Source: Erodium maritimum (Eukaryota > Streptophyta > Magnoliopsida > Geraniales > Geraniaceae). From it: a stretch of 64,000 bases of DNA. The stretch spans positions 33,028,956 to 33,092,955 of the forward strand of contig OY997594.1 in NCBI GenBank assembly GCA_963921825.1. Reading direction: 5' to 3'. The translations under genes and the position numbers were made by a program. Below, in pieces: positions 21,998 through 33,091 of the stretch. The stretch's first letter is position 1. Every line of letters begins with the position of its first letter. The notes under the pieces were generated by a model, which saw nothing but the letters and a program-made list of their open reading frames with translations, was not told the origin of the DNA and searched no databases.

Positions 21998-23685
21998 TGT
22001 TGGGTCTCGAGGTAAGGTTGGAGATGAACCAACTCGCAGCGGAAAATCAATGAAAACCAAGAGACAATTAGAACCATGAAACAACTAACAAAGAATGGAT
22101 TAACAAGAGAAAAATTCAGCACTAGTTCTTACCAAAACAAGAACACCGGTTAACGAATGATTGGCTTGAGTCTCCAAGACGCCTACGTATCCACATGGGA
22201 ATCAAAGCCACGTAGTTCTTCTCTTTGAGGACTCAAGAACACAAAAATGGAGGAGGAAACTAGCCAAACCCGAAATGGCCATGGAAGAGGGAGAGAAAAT
22301 GTGTTTCCTATTCTTGTCTTGTCTTTGTTATGTTGAAAAAAGATGACTTAAACATAACAAAACCCATACTTGTCCAACTAAAGGCATGGGACAAGTATGG
22401 TGTCAAGTAAGGTGTAAATAGGACAAAGTATGGCAAGACAAGATTGGGTTAGGTGGTGAATCACCAACACCTTAATCCTTGTCTTGCTTACTTAGTACTA
22501 ATTAATCAAGACTTGATTAATTAGTTCCATGGGCCTTGGTTGCATGGGCCTTTCATGGGCCTCTTGGAACATGGCCCGTGACCATTTCCAACGAGGTCCC
22601 GTGATTCGCTCATCGCCTCCATGCCTTCCATACCGGAAATGTCCAACATTATCCGACGCGATCAATCCCAAGACTCCAAGCCTTATCTCGATCCGTAAAG
22701 TCCTATTCACTTACGGGCACATGACCCAAAACCCAGTTTTGGTCATGTCCCGAGACAACTCCCTTTTGGCCATTCTCCATAAATGTGTCAATGAGTTTCA
22801 TCCTCCGGTGTGACCCTTAGGTTTATGCATGTCAATAGATCAACGTAAAATCCCATTTTACTTGATCCTATTTAAGTGGCAACTAACGAGACTTTAGTAT
22901 TGCCTGACACTACATAACGAATCGACCCTGTCGATTCTAACCTTTCCGTCATCCCTGTCATTATCCTTTTATCTCCGATATCCTGATTGAGATAAGGCAT
23001 AGAGCCGTCATCCTTATTATTCTCAATCACCGTTCCTTGATATGTGAGATGACTGAAGATATGATACCCAGTATCATGTGCATGGCCATGCTATTCTTCC
23101 AGTCACTCTCGATCAAGTGGCCGAGAACCGATATCTTTCCCATACCTTAGTATGAGGGATAAATCCCTTAGCCGTCTTTCGTGTCACTCATGTAGCCCGT
23201 CCCCAAGCCAATCCTGGCCGTTATGGAAGCCCTGTTACGGACAACGTTAGGCTCAGGTCAAACTCAGTTGTTGACTACATAGCGATCACAAAGACTCCTT
23301 GGTCTAAGGATACATGACAAGCTACAACACTGAATATGTTCATGACTTAATCTATGGCACATATTCAGGGCGGGTCGTCCAATATCATGTCCCACATGAT
23401 ATCTATGATCAGACTCCGGAATCTCATTCCAATGACTAACAGAACGTAAGCCATAAAGAGCCATCTTTCATACTAGTCGCTTCTAGTGAAGCTTTGTTGA
23501 CTAGGGACCCATCGAGTGTGATCTATCTCGATCTATGGTTCTATTCGCATGGTGGGCATAGATCAGAGCACACATCGATATATTACTCCAACACATAAGT
23601 AATATAAAGCCGCTTTAATTTTATTGCTAACGATGATATATACATTTGGACATTTAGGATTGAACTACGGGCACTAAGACTAACA
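21998..23685 (-). repeat. copia B 3' LTR (left copy)
   Basis: 1688 bp; reads TGTTGGGTCTCGAGG on the plus strand and ends …GACTAACA. No difference from the right copy was seen. It is related to but clearly distinct from copia A's LTR (shared blocks in inverse orientation). Confidence 0.95.
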
Positions 23686-23701
23686 ATCTCCCACTTGCCC
23701 T
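23686..23701 (-). other. copia B polypurine tract
   Basis: Minus-strand AGGGCAAGTGGGAGAT abuts the 3' LTR. Confidence 0.85.
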
Positions 23702-25260
23702 AGTTCCAATCTAAACTCCTATATGTCCCCATCGACTTTACATGTCTAACATGTTCAGGCAGTGACACTGCCTTAGTCAACGAGTTGGCTATGTTATCAT
23801 CTGTTGCAATATCGGTTATCTTCACTTCACCTCAGTTCAGTATTTATCTGATGAGGTGGATACGCCGCAGTACATGTTTGGATTTGTTATGCGATCTAGG
23901 CTTTTAGCTTGCGCAATGGCCCTTGTGTTGTCGCAAAATGGATTCACCGGACTGGATGGGTTTTTAATTACACCCAGCCCTGCCATGAATTTCCAAATCC
24001 ACATAGCCTCCTTAGCTGCCTCTGCAGCATCCATGTACTTGGCCTCTGTCGTAGATTCGGCAATGGTATCTTGCTTTACGCTTTCCCAGCTAAAGCTCTG
24101 CCATTCAGCGTAAACACATATCCTGATTGACTTCTAAAGTCATCTGGATTTGTCTTGGAAAACTAGCGTCTACTCATCCTTCGACGACTAGTTCAGCATC
24201 ATCTTTCCCCCGGGTTAGAATGATGTCTACTGGTACAACATAAGGCTTACGAGACGTCTGGTCTCATACATGTCATGGCATATATGATCGATCCTGCCCC
24301 CAGGCGCATAGGATTCTCATCATCCTTTTCAGCTCATCAGGTGTCTTAGGACACTGAGTCTTGCTGAGATGAATGCCATGACTAGTGGGTAAGAGTCCTT
24401 TCTTTGAATCGAGCATTAAGAACCTACTCAATGCCTTGTTCACATAGGTTCCTTGACTTAAATCCAAGACCCTCTTGGTGCGATCTCTACATATCTTAAT
24501 CCTTAAGATATGAGAAGCATCACCTAAGTCCTTTATTGAAAAACACTTCCTCAACCAAGCTTTAGTCTCGTGCAAGGTTGGGATGTCGTTTTCAATGAGA
24601 ACCAGAAAGGTAATATTGCTCCCACTAGCCTTCTTATAAACGCAAGATTCATCCTCGTTCTTGATTAAGCCAAATCCAATTACAGCTTCATCAAAACGAA
24701 GGATCCAACTCCGAGAAGTTCGTTTCAATCCATAAATGGATTTCAACAACTTATAAATCTTTCCTTTATTCTTCGGATCGTCAAAACCTTTGGGCCGAGA
24801 CATACAAACGTACTCAGTCAAATTTCCATTTAGGAAAGCGGTTTTGACATCCACTTTCCATATCTCGTAATTATGATACGCAGTTATGTCAAGAAGAATT
24901 TGGATCGATTTTGACCATAGCCACTAAGGAGAAGGTTTCCTCATAGTCAATCCATTGGATCTGCCTATAACCTTTCGCCACCAGTTGAGCTTTGTAGGTC
25001 AGAGGGTTGCCGTCCATGTCCATCTTCACCTTGAAGATCCATTTGCATCCTATGGTCCTCACACCATTGATGGGATCAACCGGTTCCCAGACTCGGTTGT
25101 CCGACATGGATTGCATTTCCTCCCTCATGGCTCCCAGCCATAACTCGGAGTTGGGCCCATCCACGACTTCCTGAAAGGTGGCTGGATCATCGTGATCCAC
25201 CATGACTTCATTGTCACCTCCGGATACCATATCTTGGAGGTGGAAGATTGATCCTTTCAA
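23700..25260 (-). pseudogene. copia B reverse transcriptase/RNase H remnant
   Basis: RT blocks run from WIFKVKMDMDGNPLTYKA (about 25040) through MDVKTAFLNG (24854) to GIHLSKTQCP (about 24370). The catalytic region reads FLVL-IENDIPTL. Compared with copia A (FLVLYVDDVLFIG) seven codons containing YVDD are missing in frame (near 24589-24600), so polymerase activity is impossible. RNase H remnants at 23837-24034 (AKEAMWIWKF, FCDNTRAIAQAK) are in separate frames and end before the PPT. This is a decayed copy in spite of the identical LTRs. Confidence 0.9.
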
Positions 25261-25348
25261 ATCGCCTTGGACCTTCCGGAATTGTAACAGGAATTGGTTC
25301 TTACTCTACGACAATCTCTGGCTCCTTTCTACTGGGTTGCCAATTGGT

Positions 25349-26685
25349 TTAGACAGATCTGTACCATCCTGAATTTCTTCGAGATGCACAGTCCTCCCAA
25401 TGACGTCTTTGGAAACAAAACTTCTTTTCCATAAAGACCCCACCCCAAGCGACGAACACCATGTTCTCACTGGGATTGTAGAAATAGTATCCCCTTGTTG
25501 CTTTGGGATACCACACGAAGGTGCATATCTCAGATCTTGGTTCGAGCTTAGTCGAAACCAAATGTTTCACATAAGCCTCGCAACCACAAATCTTTAGGAA
25601 GGACAAAGCGGGCATCATCCCGTACCATTTTTAAAATGGTGTCCATTCCACACCATTCGTCGAAGCCCGATTCACTATGAATGCGGTCGTCTCTAGAGCA
25701 AAACCCCTAAAAGAGATTGGGAGATCAGTCCAACTAATCATGGAACAGACCATTGTCTAACAATGTCCGATTTCTCCGTTTGGCTACACTTTTCAACTAC
25801 AGTGACCTAGGAGGAGTCCATTTCAAAAGGATCCCATTCTCTTTTAGATGATCTAATAACTCTGTGGTCAAGTATTTTCCACCTCGATCCAATCGAAGTG
25901 CCTTAATACCTTTGTCGAGCTGGTTTTCTACTATAGTCTTAAACTCTTTGAATTTATCAAAAGCTTCAGACTTATGTCTCACCGAATAGACATAACCATA
26001 TTTACTGTAATCATCAGTAAATGTGATAAAGTAGCTAAAACCCCTCCTGGCAAGTGAACTTATTGGTCTACACACATTCGAGTGTATCAACCCCAATAAT
26101 TCACCCGCCCTTTCATCGCGATCGATAAAGGGCACTTTAGTCATTTTGCCCATCAAACAAACCTTGCACCTATCGATCGAATGGAATTCGAATGAACCTG
26201 AAAGCCCGCACTTCTGAAGTGCTGATAGGCGCTTCTTGTTTATGCGACCCAAATGACAGTACCATAACAGAGTTAGGTTTAAATCGTTGGATTTAGACCT
26301 CTTGCTATTAACGGAATATATAGAACTTGAGGCATTGTTACCCATATCTAATATGTACAATCCTCCAACCATGTCAGTACTGGTATAAAACATATCATTG
26401 CATAGAACATTGAAAACTCTATTTCCAATATTAACATTATATCCTTCCTTGTCAAACACGGATACAGATATAATATTCCTACTAAGAGTAGGTATGCAAT
26501 ATACATTATACAATACTAAGACAAGGCCTCTTGGCAAAGCAAGACTCATGGATCCTACAGCAGTTGCCACAACTCTGAGGTCCATTTCGTGCTTTCCAAA
26601 TCTCTCCTACTTTCAGCCACCATATATTAGTGCATGTGTGAGATTCAGTCATGGTATCTAATACCCATGAATCTTTGGAAGTAGA
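25349..26685 (-). pseudogene. copia B protease/integrase remnant
   Basis: Protease block reads WVLDTM rather than DTG (about 26640-26660). The integrase frame covers 26585-25797. In the HHCC zinc finger both His positions are changed (LWYCHLGRI). The first catalytic Asp is Asn (IHSNVC, codon 26078-26076), the second Asp is present (ALRLDRGG), a TAG sits at 25799-25797, and the Glu of VAERRN is Lys (codon 25781-25779). Downstream SFLKICGCEAYVK (25610-25560) is the usual integrase C-terminal block. Copia A carries a TAG at the homologous Gln codon. Confidence 0.9.
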
Positions 26686-26699
26686 GAGATGTAGCTCTA

Positions 26700-27215
26700 T
26701 AGAGTTAATACCGAATGAAGGCACGGTCCCACCGCCCTTCCTTAGATCATCCAGGTTTCCTGATGAAGGCGCAGTCCTACTGCCCTTCTTCAGATCATCC
26801 AGGCTATTTGATGAAGGCGCAGTCCCACTGCCCTTCTTCAGATCAGCCGTGAACTTCCTGTAATCCCGGTTCCAATGACCAGGCTGTTGGCAGTAGAAGC
26901 AGACATTCTCAGGTGTCTCATCTTTCCTGCCAAGTGCGCATGGGCCCAGCCCTTGCCACTTCCAATTCCCTTGTTGACCATCAGAATATCCTTGGATCCC
27001 AGATCCCTGAGATATTCTTCTCAGCAGCTGATGACACTTCATGTAACTCTGATATGGTCTTAGAGACAGCCTTGTCAAGGACATATTCTTTGCGTTCAGA
27101 CTTGAGGACTATCCTCAAAAATTCTGTACCAGTCCAAATAGTTTGTCCCATTTAGCTTGACCCTGTCAAGAATGGTTTTTAATGACAAACTATTAATGTT
27201 CGCTGAATTTGCCAT
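26700..27215 (-). pseudogene. copia B gag remnant with triplicated linker
   Basis: An ATG at 27215 opens MANSANINSLSLKTILDRVK, the usual copia Gag N-terminus, followed within about 40 codons by frame loss. The zinc knuckle at about 26915-26870 reads CFYCQQPGHWNRDY, with Tyr as the fourth ligand. Between the knuckle and PR, an approximately 18-residue linker (DDLKKGSGTAPSS…) is present three times (26711-26850), whereas copia A has it once. No intact product. Confidence 0.85.
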
Positions 27216-27229
27216 TTGATCTACAACAG

Positions 27230-28758
27230 ATAAAATTCAATCAGTAAACTGAATAAATTTTATGAAGATAAAGCTTAAACACCAACAATCAATTCTAAAC
27301 CTTTAGAATCTGAAACCAAGATCCTTGATTCACTCGATTAAGCTGAACTAATGCTCACCACTTAATCGAGCTATGTAGGTAGGAATCCATCCAATCACAT
27401 CCAATGTGACTCCTGGCTAGGGTATGTACTTATGTACACGACTTACCCTATCTGTTACCCTAGCTCAACCTCAGGCTAAGAATCGTAGTCGGGTCCACCA
27501 ATTTTCAACTATGGCTCGTCACTATGTAGGTGCTCCGCTAATGCGCACGACACCCACATATGTCGTCCAAACCTACTACCCCGCTTTCCCATGGATGCTC
27601 CGCTAATGCGCACGACACCCATAGGACGGGGAGGTAGTAAGGTGTTGATGATTGGGAGGTATCGGACATGACCCGCTTTTACTTGTCCAGTTGTGTTCAA
27701 AACTTTGGCACATCCTAGATGCGATGAGCACATCAACTACATTCCAAATGCAATGATGCCTCAAATTACATCCAATGTAATTCTTCCTTTGAACCCGTCA
27801 ACTACATCCAATGCAATGACGGTTCTAAGGGTTCACACACAAGGATTAAAATTCCAATTTTATCTTTGCATGTGAGGTGATATGCTCGGTAAATAAAGTT
27901 AGGCATGCAATTCTAAAGCACATATAATTAATCATGCATAAACTAAACCAAGCATAAAGCGATAAATGTGCACATAATAGCCCCCTAAACTAACTCCCAC
28001 TAGCTTCTTGAGCTCCACCGACTCCAAGCCGATGCCAACACCCGAAAAGCCACCAAATGACCTTTTCGCCCTTTCTTCATCTTGAGTAAAATATTACAAT
28101 TTAATACACGACTCGCAGGTCGGGAATAAATAAATATTACAAACAAGTGGTTCGACGACCACACCTTGAAAGAATAATTACACGCTAACACTAACGGCTC
28201 GCAGGCCGTGAAAAGCGATAAATAATTAAATTGAGCTCGGGGCTATTATGTACACCATGCCAACATCACATCACACATCGTGTTATCAAACAAGCATGTT
28301 ATCAAACATCATGTGATTTTCCGGTTTTAATTAATAGCCAAGTTTCGAAATTTTTTGATGCTCGGTTTATCGAAACCGTTCAAAAATGAAACTTTTGAAC
28401 ATTTGATCTTCGAGTTCGTCATGACGGTTCCAAACTCGTCATAACTAACAAAACGGTTTAGCCTTGGCATATCAACCATCCAATGGTCATGCTTGGCCTA
28501 GCTCCGTCCAACGGAGCCCCGTTCGGTCTCGGTTTCGGCTCCCCGAGAGTCCCGCTCCCGAGACCCGAAAAATCAAACTTTTTTCAAAATTTCCAGATTT
28601 GAAATAATTTTCAAAAATTCATTTTACATGCATTAAATCCATAAACAATAATTTAAAACATGTTATCAATCAATTTAGCAAAACAACATGCCAAAAACGA
28701 AACTTTCAAGCAAAACCGAAACTTTGAACACCGTCTTGTGAATCCCGAAGGTAGCACG
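27230..28758 (-). other. copia B leader
   Basis: A 1.5-kb untranslated leader homologous to copia A's leader, including the ACATTGGATGTAAT-like motifs (27720-27830) and the duplicated GGGTGTCGTGCGCATTAGCG block (27535-27630, inverse complement). No coding frame recognised. Confidence 0.6.
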
Positions 28759-28770
28759 GCTCTGATACCA
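28759..28770 (-). other. copia B primer-binding site (initiator tRNA-Met)
   Basis: The plus strand reads GCTCTGATACCA one nucleotide before the LTR boundary at 28772, the complement of TGGTATCAGAGC. Confidence 0.9.
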
Positions 28771-28771
28771 C

Positions 28772-30459
28772 TGTTGGGTCTCGAGGTAAGGTTGGAGATG
28801 AACCAACTCGCAGCGGAAAATCAATGAAAACCAAGAGACAATTAGAACCATGAAACAACTAACAAAGAATGGATTAACAAGAGAAAAATTCAGCACTAGT
28901 TCTTACCAAAACAAGAACACCGGTTAACGAATGATTGGCTTGAGTCTCCAAGACGCCTACGTATCCACATGGGAATCAAAGCCACGTAGTTCTTCTCTTT
29001 GAGGACTCAAGAACACAAAAATGGAGGAGGAAACTAGCCAAACCCGAAATGGCCATGGAAGAGGGAGAGAAAATGTGTTTCCTATTCTTGTCTTGTCTTT
29101 GTTATGTTGAAAAAAGATGACTTAAACATAACAAAACCCATACTTGTCCAACTAAAGGCATGGGACAAGTATGGTGTCAAGTAAGGTGTAAATAGGACAA
29201 AGTATGGCAAGACAAGATTGGGTTAGGTGGTGAATCACCAACACCTTAATCCTTGTCTTGCTTACTTAGTACTAATTAATCAAGACTTGATTAATTAGTT
29301 CCATGGGCCTTGGTTGCATGGGCCTTTCATGGGCCTCTTGGAACATGGCCCGTGACCATTTCCAACGAGGTCCCGTGATTCGCTCATCGCCTCCATGCCT
29401 TCCATACCGGAAATGTCCAACATTATCCGACGCGATCAATCCCAAGACTCCAAGCCTTATCTCGATCCGTAAAGTCCTATTCACTTACGGGCACATGACC
29501 CAAAACCCAGTTTTGGTCATGTCCCGAGACAACTCCCTTTTGGCCATTCTCCATAAATGTGTCAATGAGTTTCATCCTCCGGTGTGACCCTTAGGTTTAT
29601 GCATGTCAATAGATCAACGTAAAATCCCATTTTACTTGATCCTATTTAAGTGGCAACTAACGAGACTTTAGTATTGCCTGACACTACATAACGAATCGAC
29701 CCTGTCGATTCTAACCTTTCCGTCATCCCTGTCATTATCCTTTTATCTCCGATATCCTGATTGAGATAAGGCATAGAGCCGTCATCCTTATTATTCTCAA
29801 TCACCGTTCCTTGATATGTGAGATGACTGAAGATATGATACCCAGTATCATGTGCATGGCCATGCTATTCTTCCAGTCACTCTCGATCAAGTGGCCGAGA
29901 ACCGATATCTTTCCCATACCTTAGTATGAGGGATAAATCCCTTAGCCGTCTTTCGTGTCACTCATGTAGCCCGTCCCCAAGCCAATCCTGGCCGTTATGG
30001 AAGCCCTGTTACGGACAACGTTAGGCTCAGGTCAAACTCAGTTGTTGACTACATAGCGATCACAAAGACTCCTTGGTCTAAGGATACATGACAAGCTACA
30101 ACACTGAATATGTTCATGACTTAATCTATGGCACATATTCAGGGCGGGTCGTCCAATATCATGTCCCACATGATATCTATGATCAGACTCCGGAATCTCA
30201 TTCCAATGACTAACAGAACGTAAGCCATAAAGAGCCATCTTTCATACTAGTCGCTTCTAGTGAAGCTTTGTTGACTAGGGACCCATCGAGTGTGATCTAT
30301 CTCGATCTATGGTTCTATTCGCATGGTGGGCATAGATCAGAGCACACATCGATATATTACTCCAACACATAAGTAATATAAAGCCGCTTTAATTTTATTG
30401 CTAACGATGATATATACATTTGGACATTTAGGATTGAACTACGGGCACTAAGACTAACA
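28772..30459 (-). repeat. copia B 5' LTR (right copy)
   Basis: 1688 bp; identical by eye to 21998-23685. Confidence 0.95.
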
Positions 30460-30464
30460 GTTAG

Positions 30465-32127
30465 CATTTATGCCCGTAGCCCAATCGTAAATGTCCAAAT
30501 GTAAATATCATCGTTGGCAATATAACAAAGCGGCTTTTGATATTACTTAAACGTTGGAGTAATATGTCGTATGTGTTTCCGATCTATGCCCACTATGCGA
30601 ATAGAACCATAGATAAGGATGGATCACACTCGACGAGGTCTCTAGTCAATAGTCTTCGCTAGAAGCGACTAGTATGAAAGATGACTCTTGATGGCTTACG
30701 TTCTATTGGTCATAGGAAAGGTTTCCGGAGTCTGATCATAGACATCATGTGTGGGACATGATGTTGGACGACCCGACCTGAATATGTTCCATAGATTGAG
30801 TCATGAACATGTTCAGAGTCGTTGCTTGTCAGGTATCCTTAGACCGAGGAGTCTACATGATTGCTATGCAGTAAACAACCAAGTTTGACCTGAAAGCCCA
30901 ACGTTGCACCGTGACTGAGCTTCCATAACGGCCATGATTGGCTTGGGGAATGAATGCATGAGTGACATGATAGGCGGCTAAGGGATGTATCCATCATACT
31001 ACGGTATGGGAAAGATATCTAGTTCACGGCCGCTTGATCGAGAGTGAGTGACGGGAAAAGCATGGCCATGCGCATGATATGGGATATCATAGGGGTCAGT
31101 CGTCTCACATATCAAGGAACAGTGATTGAGGATAAGAAGGATGACGACTCTATGCCTTATCTCAATCAGGATATCAGAGGTAAGGGATAATGACAAGGAC
31201 GGCTGAAAGGTCAGAATCGACAGGGGGCGATTCGTTATGCAGGGTCGGGCGATACTGAGTCTCGTCAGTCGCTACATTAGTAAGATCAAGTAAAATGGGA
31301 TTTTACGTTGATCTTACCGACATGCATAGACCTAAGGGTCACACCATAAGTTTGTAACTCGATAAGAACGTCAGTGGATTGGCTTGGAGGGAGTCGTGTC
31401 GGGAATTGCCATAGTGGACGGGCTAGCATGGTGGGCTCGGTATGGGCTCTCTTGGAGAGGCCCATGACCAGCCCACATGGGCTAGGCCCAACAAGAACCA
31501 AAGGTCAAAGGTTGACTAAGTGGTCTTGTTAAACTAAGTGGGTTGGACCCACTTTCCACTAGTTAATAAACTAGCTTAGTTTATTAAGTCTACCATGCAA
31601 AGTAGTATGGCAACTTGGCAACTTGATGTAGATTAAGTGAGATGACCACTTCCACTTAAGTCTACATGCAAGGGGTTTTGGCAGGACACAACATGCAAAT
31701 AAGAGAAGAAAATTTCAGCACAAATTGTGAATCTCTCTCATCTTTGCAAACTCCTCCAAGAAGCTCCAAGTTCCATTGTTGCATGTTCTTGAGTTTACAA
31801 AATCAAGAACTACGTTGGCTTTGATTCCGTTAAGGATACGTAGGCGTCCAAGGGGCTCAAGCCATTCAAAGTTTGGTGTTATTGAACCAATTTCGGACAA
31901 GTAGAGGGTGCTGATTTTCAGCACAGTTTTGTCCGACCAGTCACTTTCAAGAGCACGATCGGAGGTTCATCCCAGGTCCGATGAGGCACTTGCAAAGGTG
32001 ATGTACACAAACCTTTGCTGAATTTTCAGACTTGTTTTTCATATTTGGTAGATTCATCTCGATTGATTCGTGGTTAATCTTCCGCTGCATTTTGTGTTTA
32101 ACATGTGCACGACATCGAGACCCAACA
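30465..32127 (+). repeat. copia A 3' LTR, remainder
   Basis: Continues copia A's LTR after the copia B insertion (CATTTATGCCCGTAGCCC) to CCCAACA at 32127. About 110 bp are missing near 31984, between GATGA-type short repeats. Confidence 0.88.
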
Positions 32128-33086
32128 ATGAGTGCCCGTGGGGTTGTTGAGCCCGTGAGTTACCGTGGGTGTGTCTTGGGAGGCTGTGAGTGCCCGTGGG
32201 GTTGTTAAGTCCGTGTTTTACTGTTGGTGTCTTGGGTTGCCATGAGTGCCTGTGGAGTGTTGAACCTGTGTTGTTGCTCTTTGTTGAACTTTGCTTGTGA
32301 TTGTGATTGTGTTTACCCGAGGTTAGTAACCCGACTTCGTGTCGGGGAGTGGTGTGGATTTCGGCAGGTTGCGAGCATTCTTTGGCTGGCCTGATCCGAG
32401 TTCGAGTCTCGGCAGGTTGTGAGCATTCTTTGGCTAGCCTGATCCGTGTTCGAGTCTCGGCAGGTTGTGAGCATTCTTTGGCTAGCCTGATCCGTGTTCG
32501 CGTGATTGAGGGAGGTTGCTGAGCAGCTGGTATGCGATCCTTTATGATCTTGTTTGGTGTGCGATCCTTTGTGATCTTGGGTGTTGCGTGGTGGTCTTTG
32601 AGTCCTTGGAAGAGGTCGTGATCGTTGTGTCGGGTCTATATTACGAGTCCGAGTCTTGAGTCTGTTGATGAAAGTAACAAGTGGTGTGTCAGTTGAGTCA
32701 TTTGAGTTTGGGGATGGTGTTCCCGGTGTTGGGTTTGGTTTTGGTGTTACCGGCATTGTCTGCTAAGTATGCCGTAGTCAGTCTGTTATCCGTGGTGGTG
32801 AGCGAACGCTCACCCCTAGCTGCTTTTCCTACAGGTACTGATCGAAGGATGGACTAGGTGAGCTCTCGAAGCTTGTGGAGCTAGGAGCGGAGTCCGGGTC
32901 TTACCTTTTGATTCTAGTGACGGATACCTTGTACTTGTCCAATTGTTGGTACGTTTTTGAATTGTAAATATTATTTTGGTTTAATCAAATGAAAATTTCA
33001 AGTGTTTATTCAAAACAGGTTTCAAATGTTTTAATGTTTTAAATGTTCGCGTCCTGAGTTTGGTTTACTGAAATTGGGGCGTGACA
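32128..33086 (+). repeat. E1 3' LTR, 3' part
   Basis: Resumes the ~57-bp and 48-bp tandem units (32128-32500) and ends GGCGTGACA, followed by the TSD ACACA. Confidence 0.9.
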
Positions 33087-33091
33087 ACACA

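Larger units (their letters stand above)
21998..30459 (-). mobile_element. copia B: very recent, coding-dead Ty1-copia element
   Basis: 8462 bp on the minus strand, with the perfect TSD GTTAG at 21993-21997 and 30460-30464, inserted 6 bp into copia A's 3' LTR. The LTRs at 21998-23685 and 28772-30459 are both 1688 bp, sit at a constant offset of 6774 and look identical. PBS and PPT are intact. Gag and Pol are nevertheless riddled with stops, frameshifts and lost catalytic residues. Element age and coding decay therefore disagree: the copy must have been made from an already defective RNA by proteins supplied in trans. Confidence 0.95.
14913..32127 (+). mobile_element. copia A: decayed Ty1-copia element
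   Basis: The 5' LTR 14913-16685 begins TGTTAG and ends CCCAACA. The PBS is at 16687. Gag and Pol remnants lie in sense orientation in the order GAG-PR-INT-RT-RNase H (copia order), with a PPT at 21977 and a 3' LTR starting at 21992. The 3' LTR is interrupted after 6 bp by copia B and resumes at 30460/30465 to 32127. The LTRs differ at many sites, so copia A is clearly older than copia B. The RT and RNase H resemble the Tork/TAR-like plant copia lineages; the exact lineage is not established. Confidence 0.92.
7135..33086 (+). mobile_element. E1: Tekay/Del-type Ty3-gypsy element, gag-less, internally deleted
   Basis: The element begins TGTAATAACC and ends GGCGTGACA, with the 5-bp TSD ACACA at 7130-7134 and 33087-33091. 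The 5' LTR (7135-9655) is followed by an initiator-Met PBS, a leader, a rearranged PR/Gag-fragment region, decayed RT and integrase pieces, a C-terminal chromodomain, a PPT and a 3' LTR. Copia A interrupts the 3' LTR at 14913. Without copia A (and copia B inside it) E1 is about 8.7 kb. It cannot supply any protein: capsid is missing except for a fragment, PR carries DTR instead of DTG, and the RT/RNase H and integrase cores are deleted. Confidence 0.92.
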
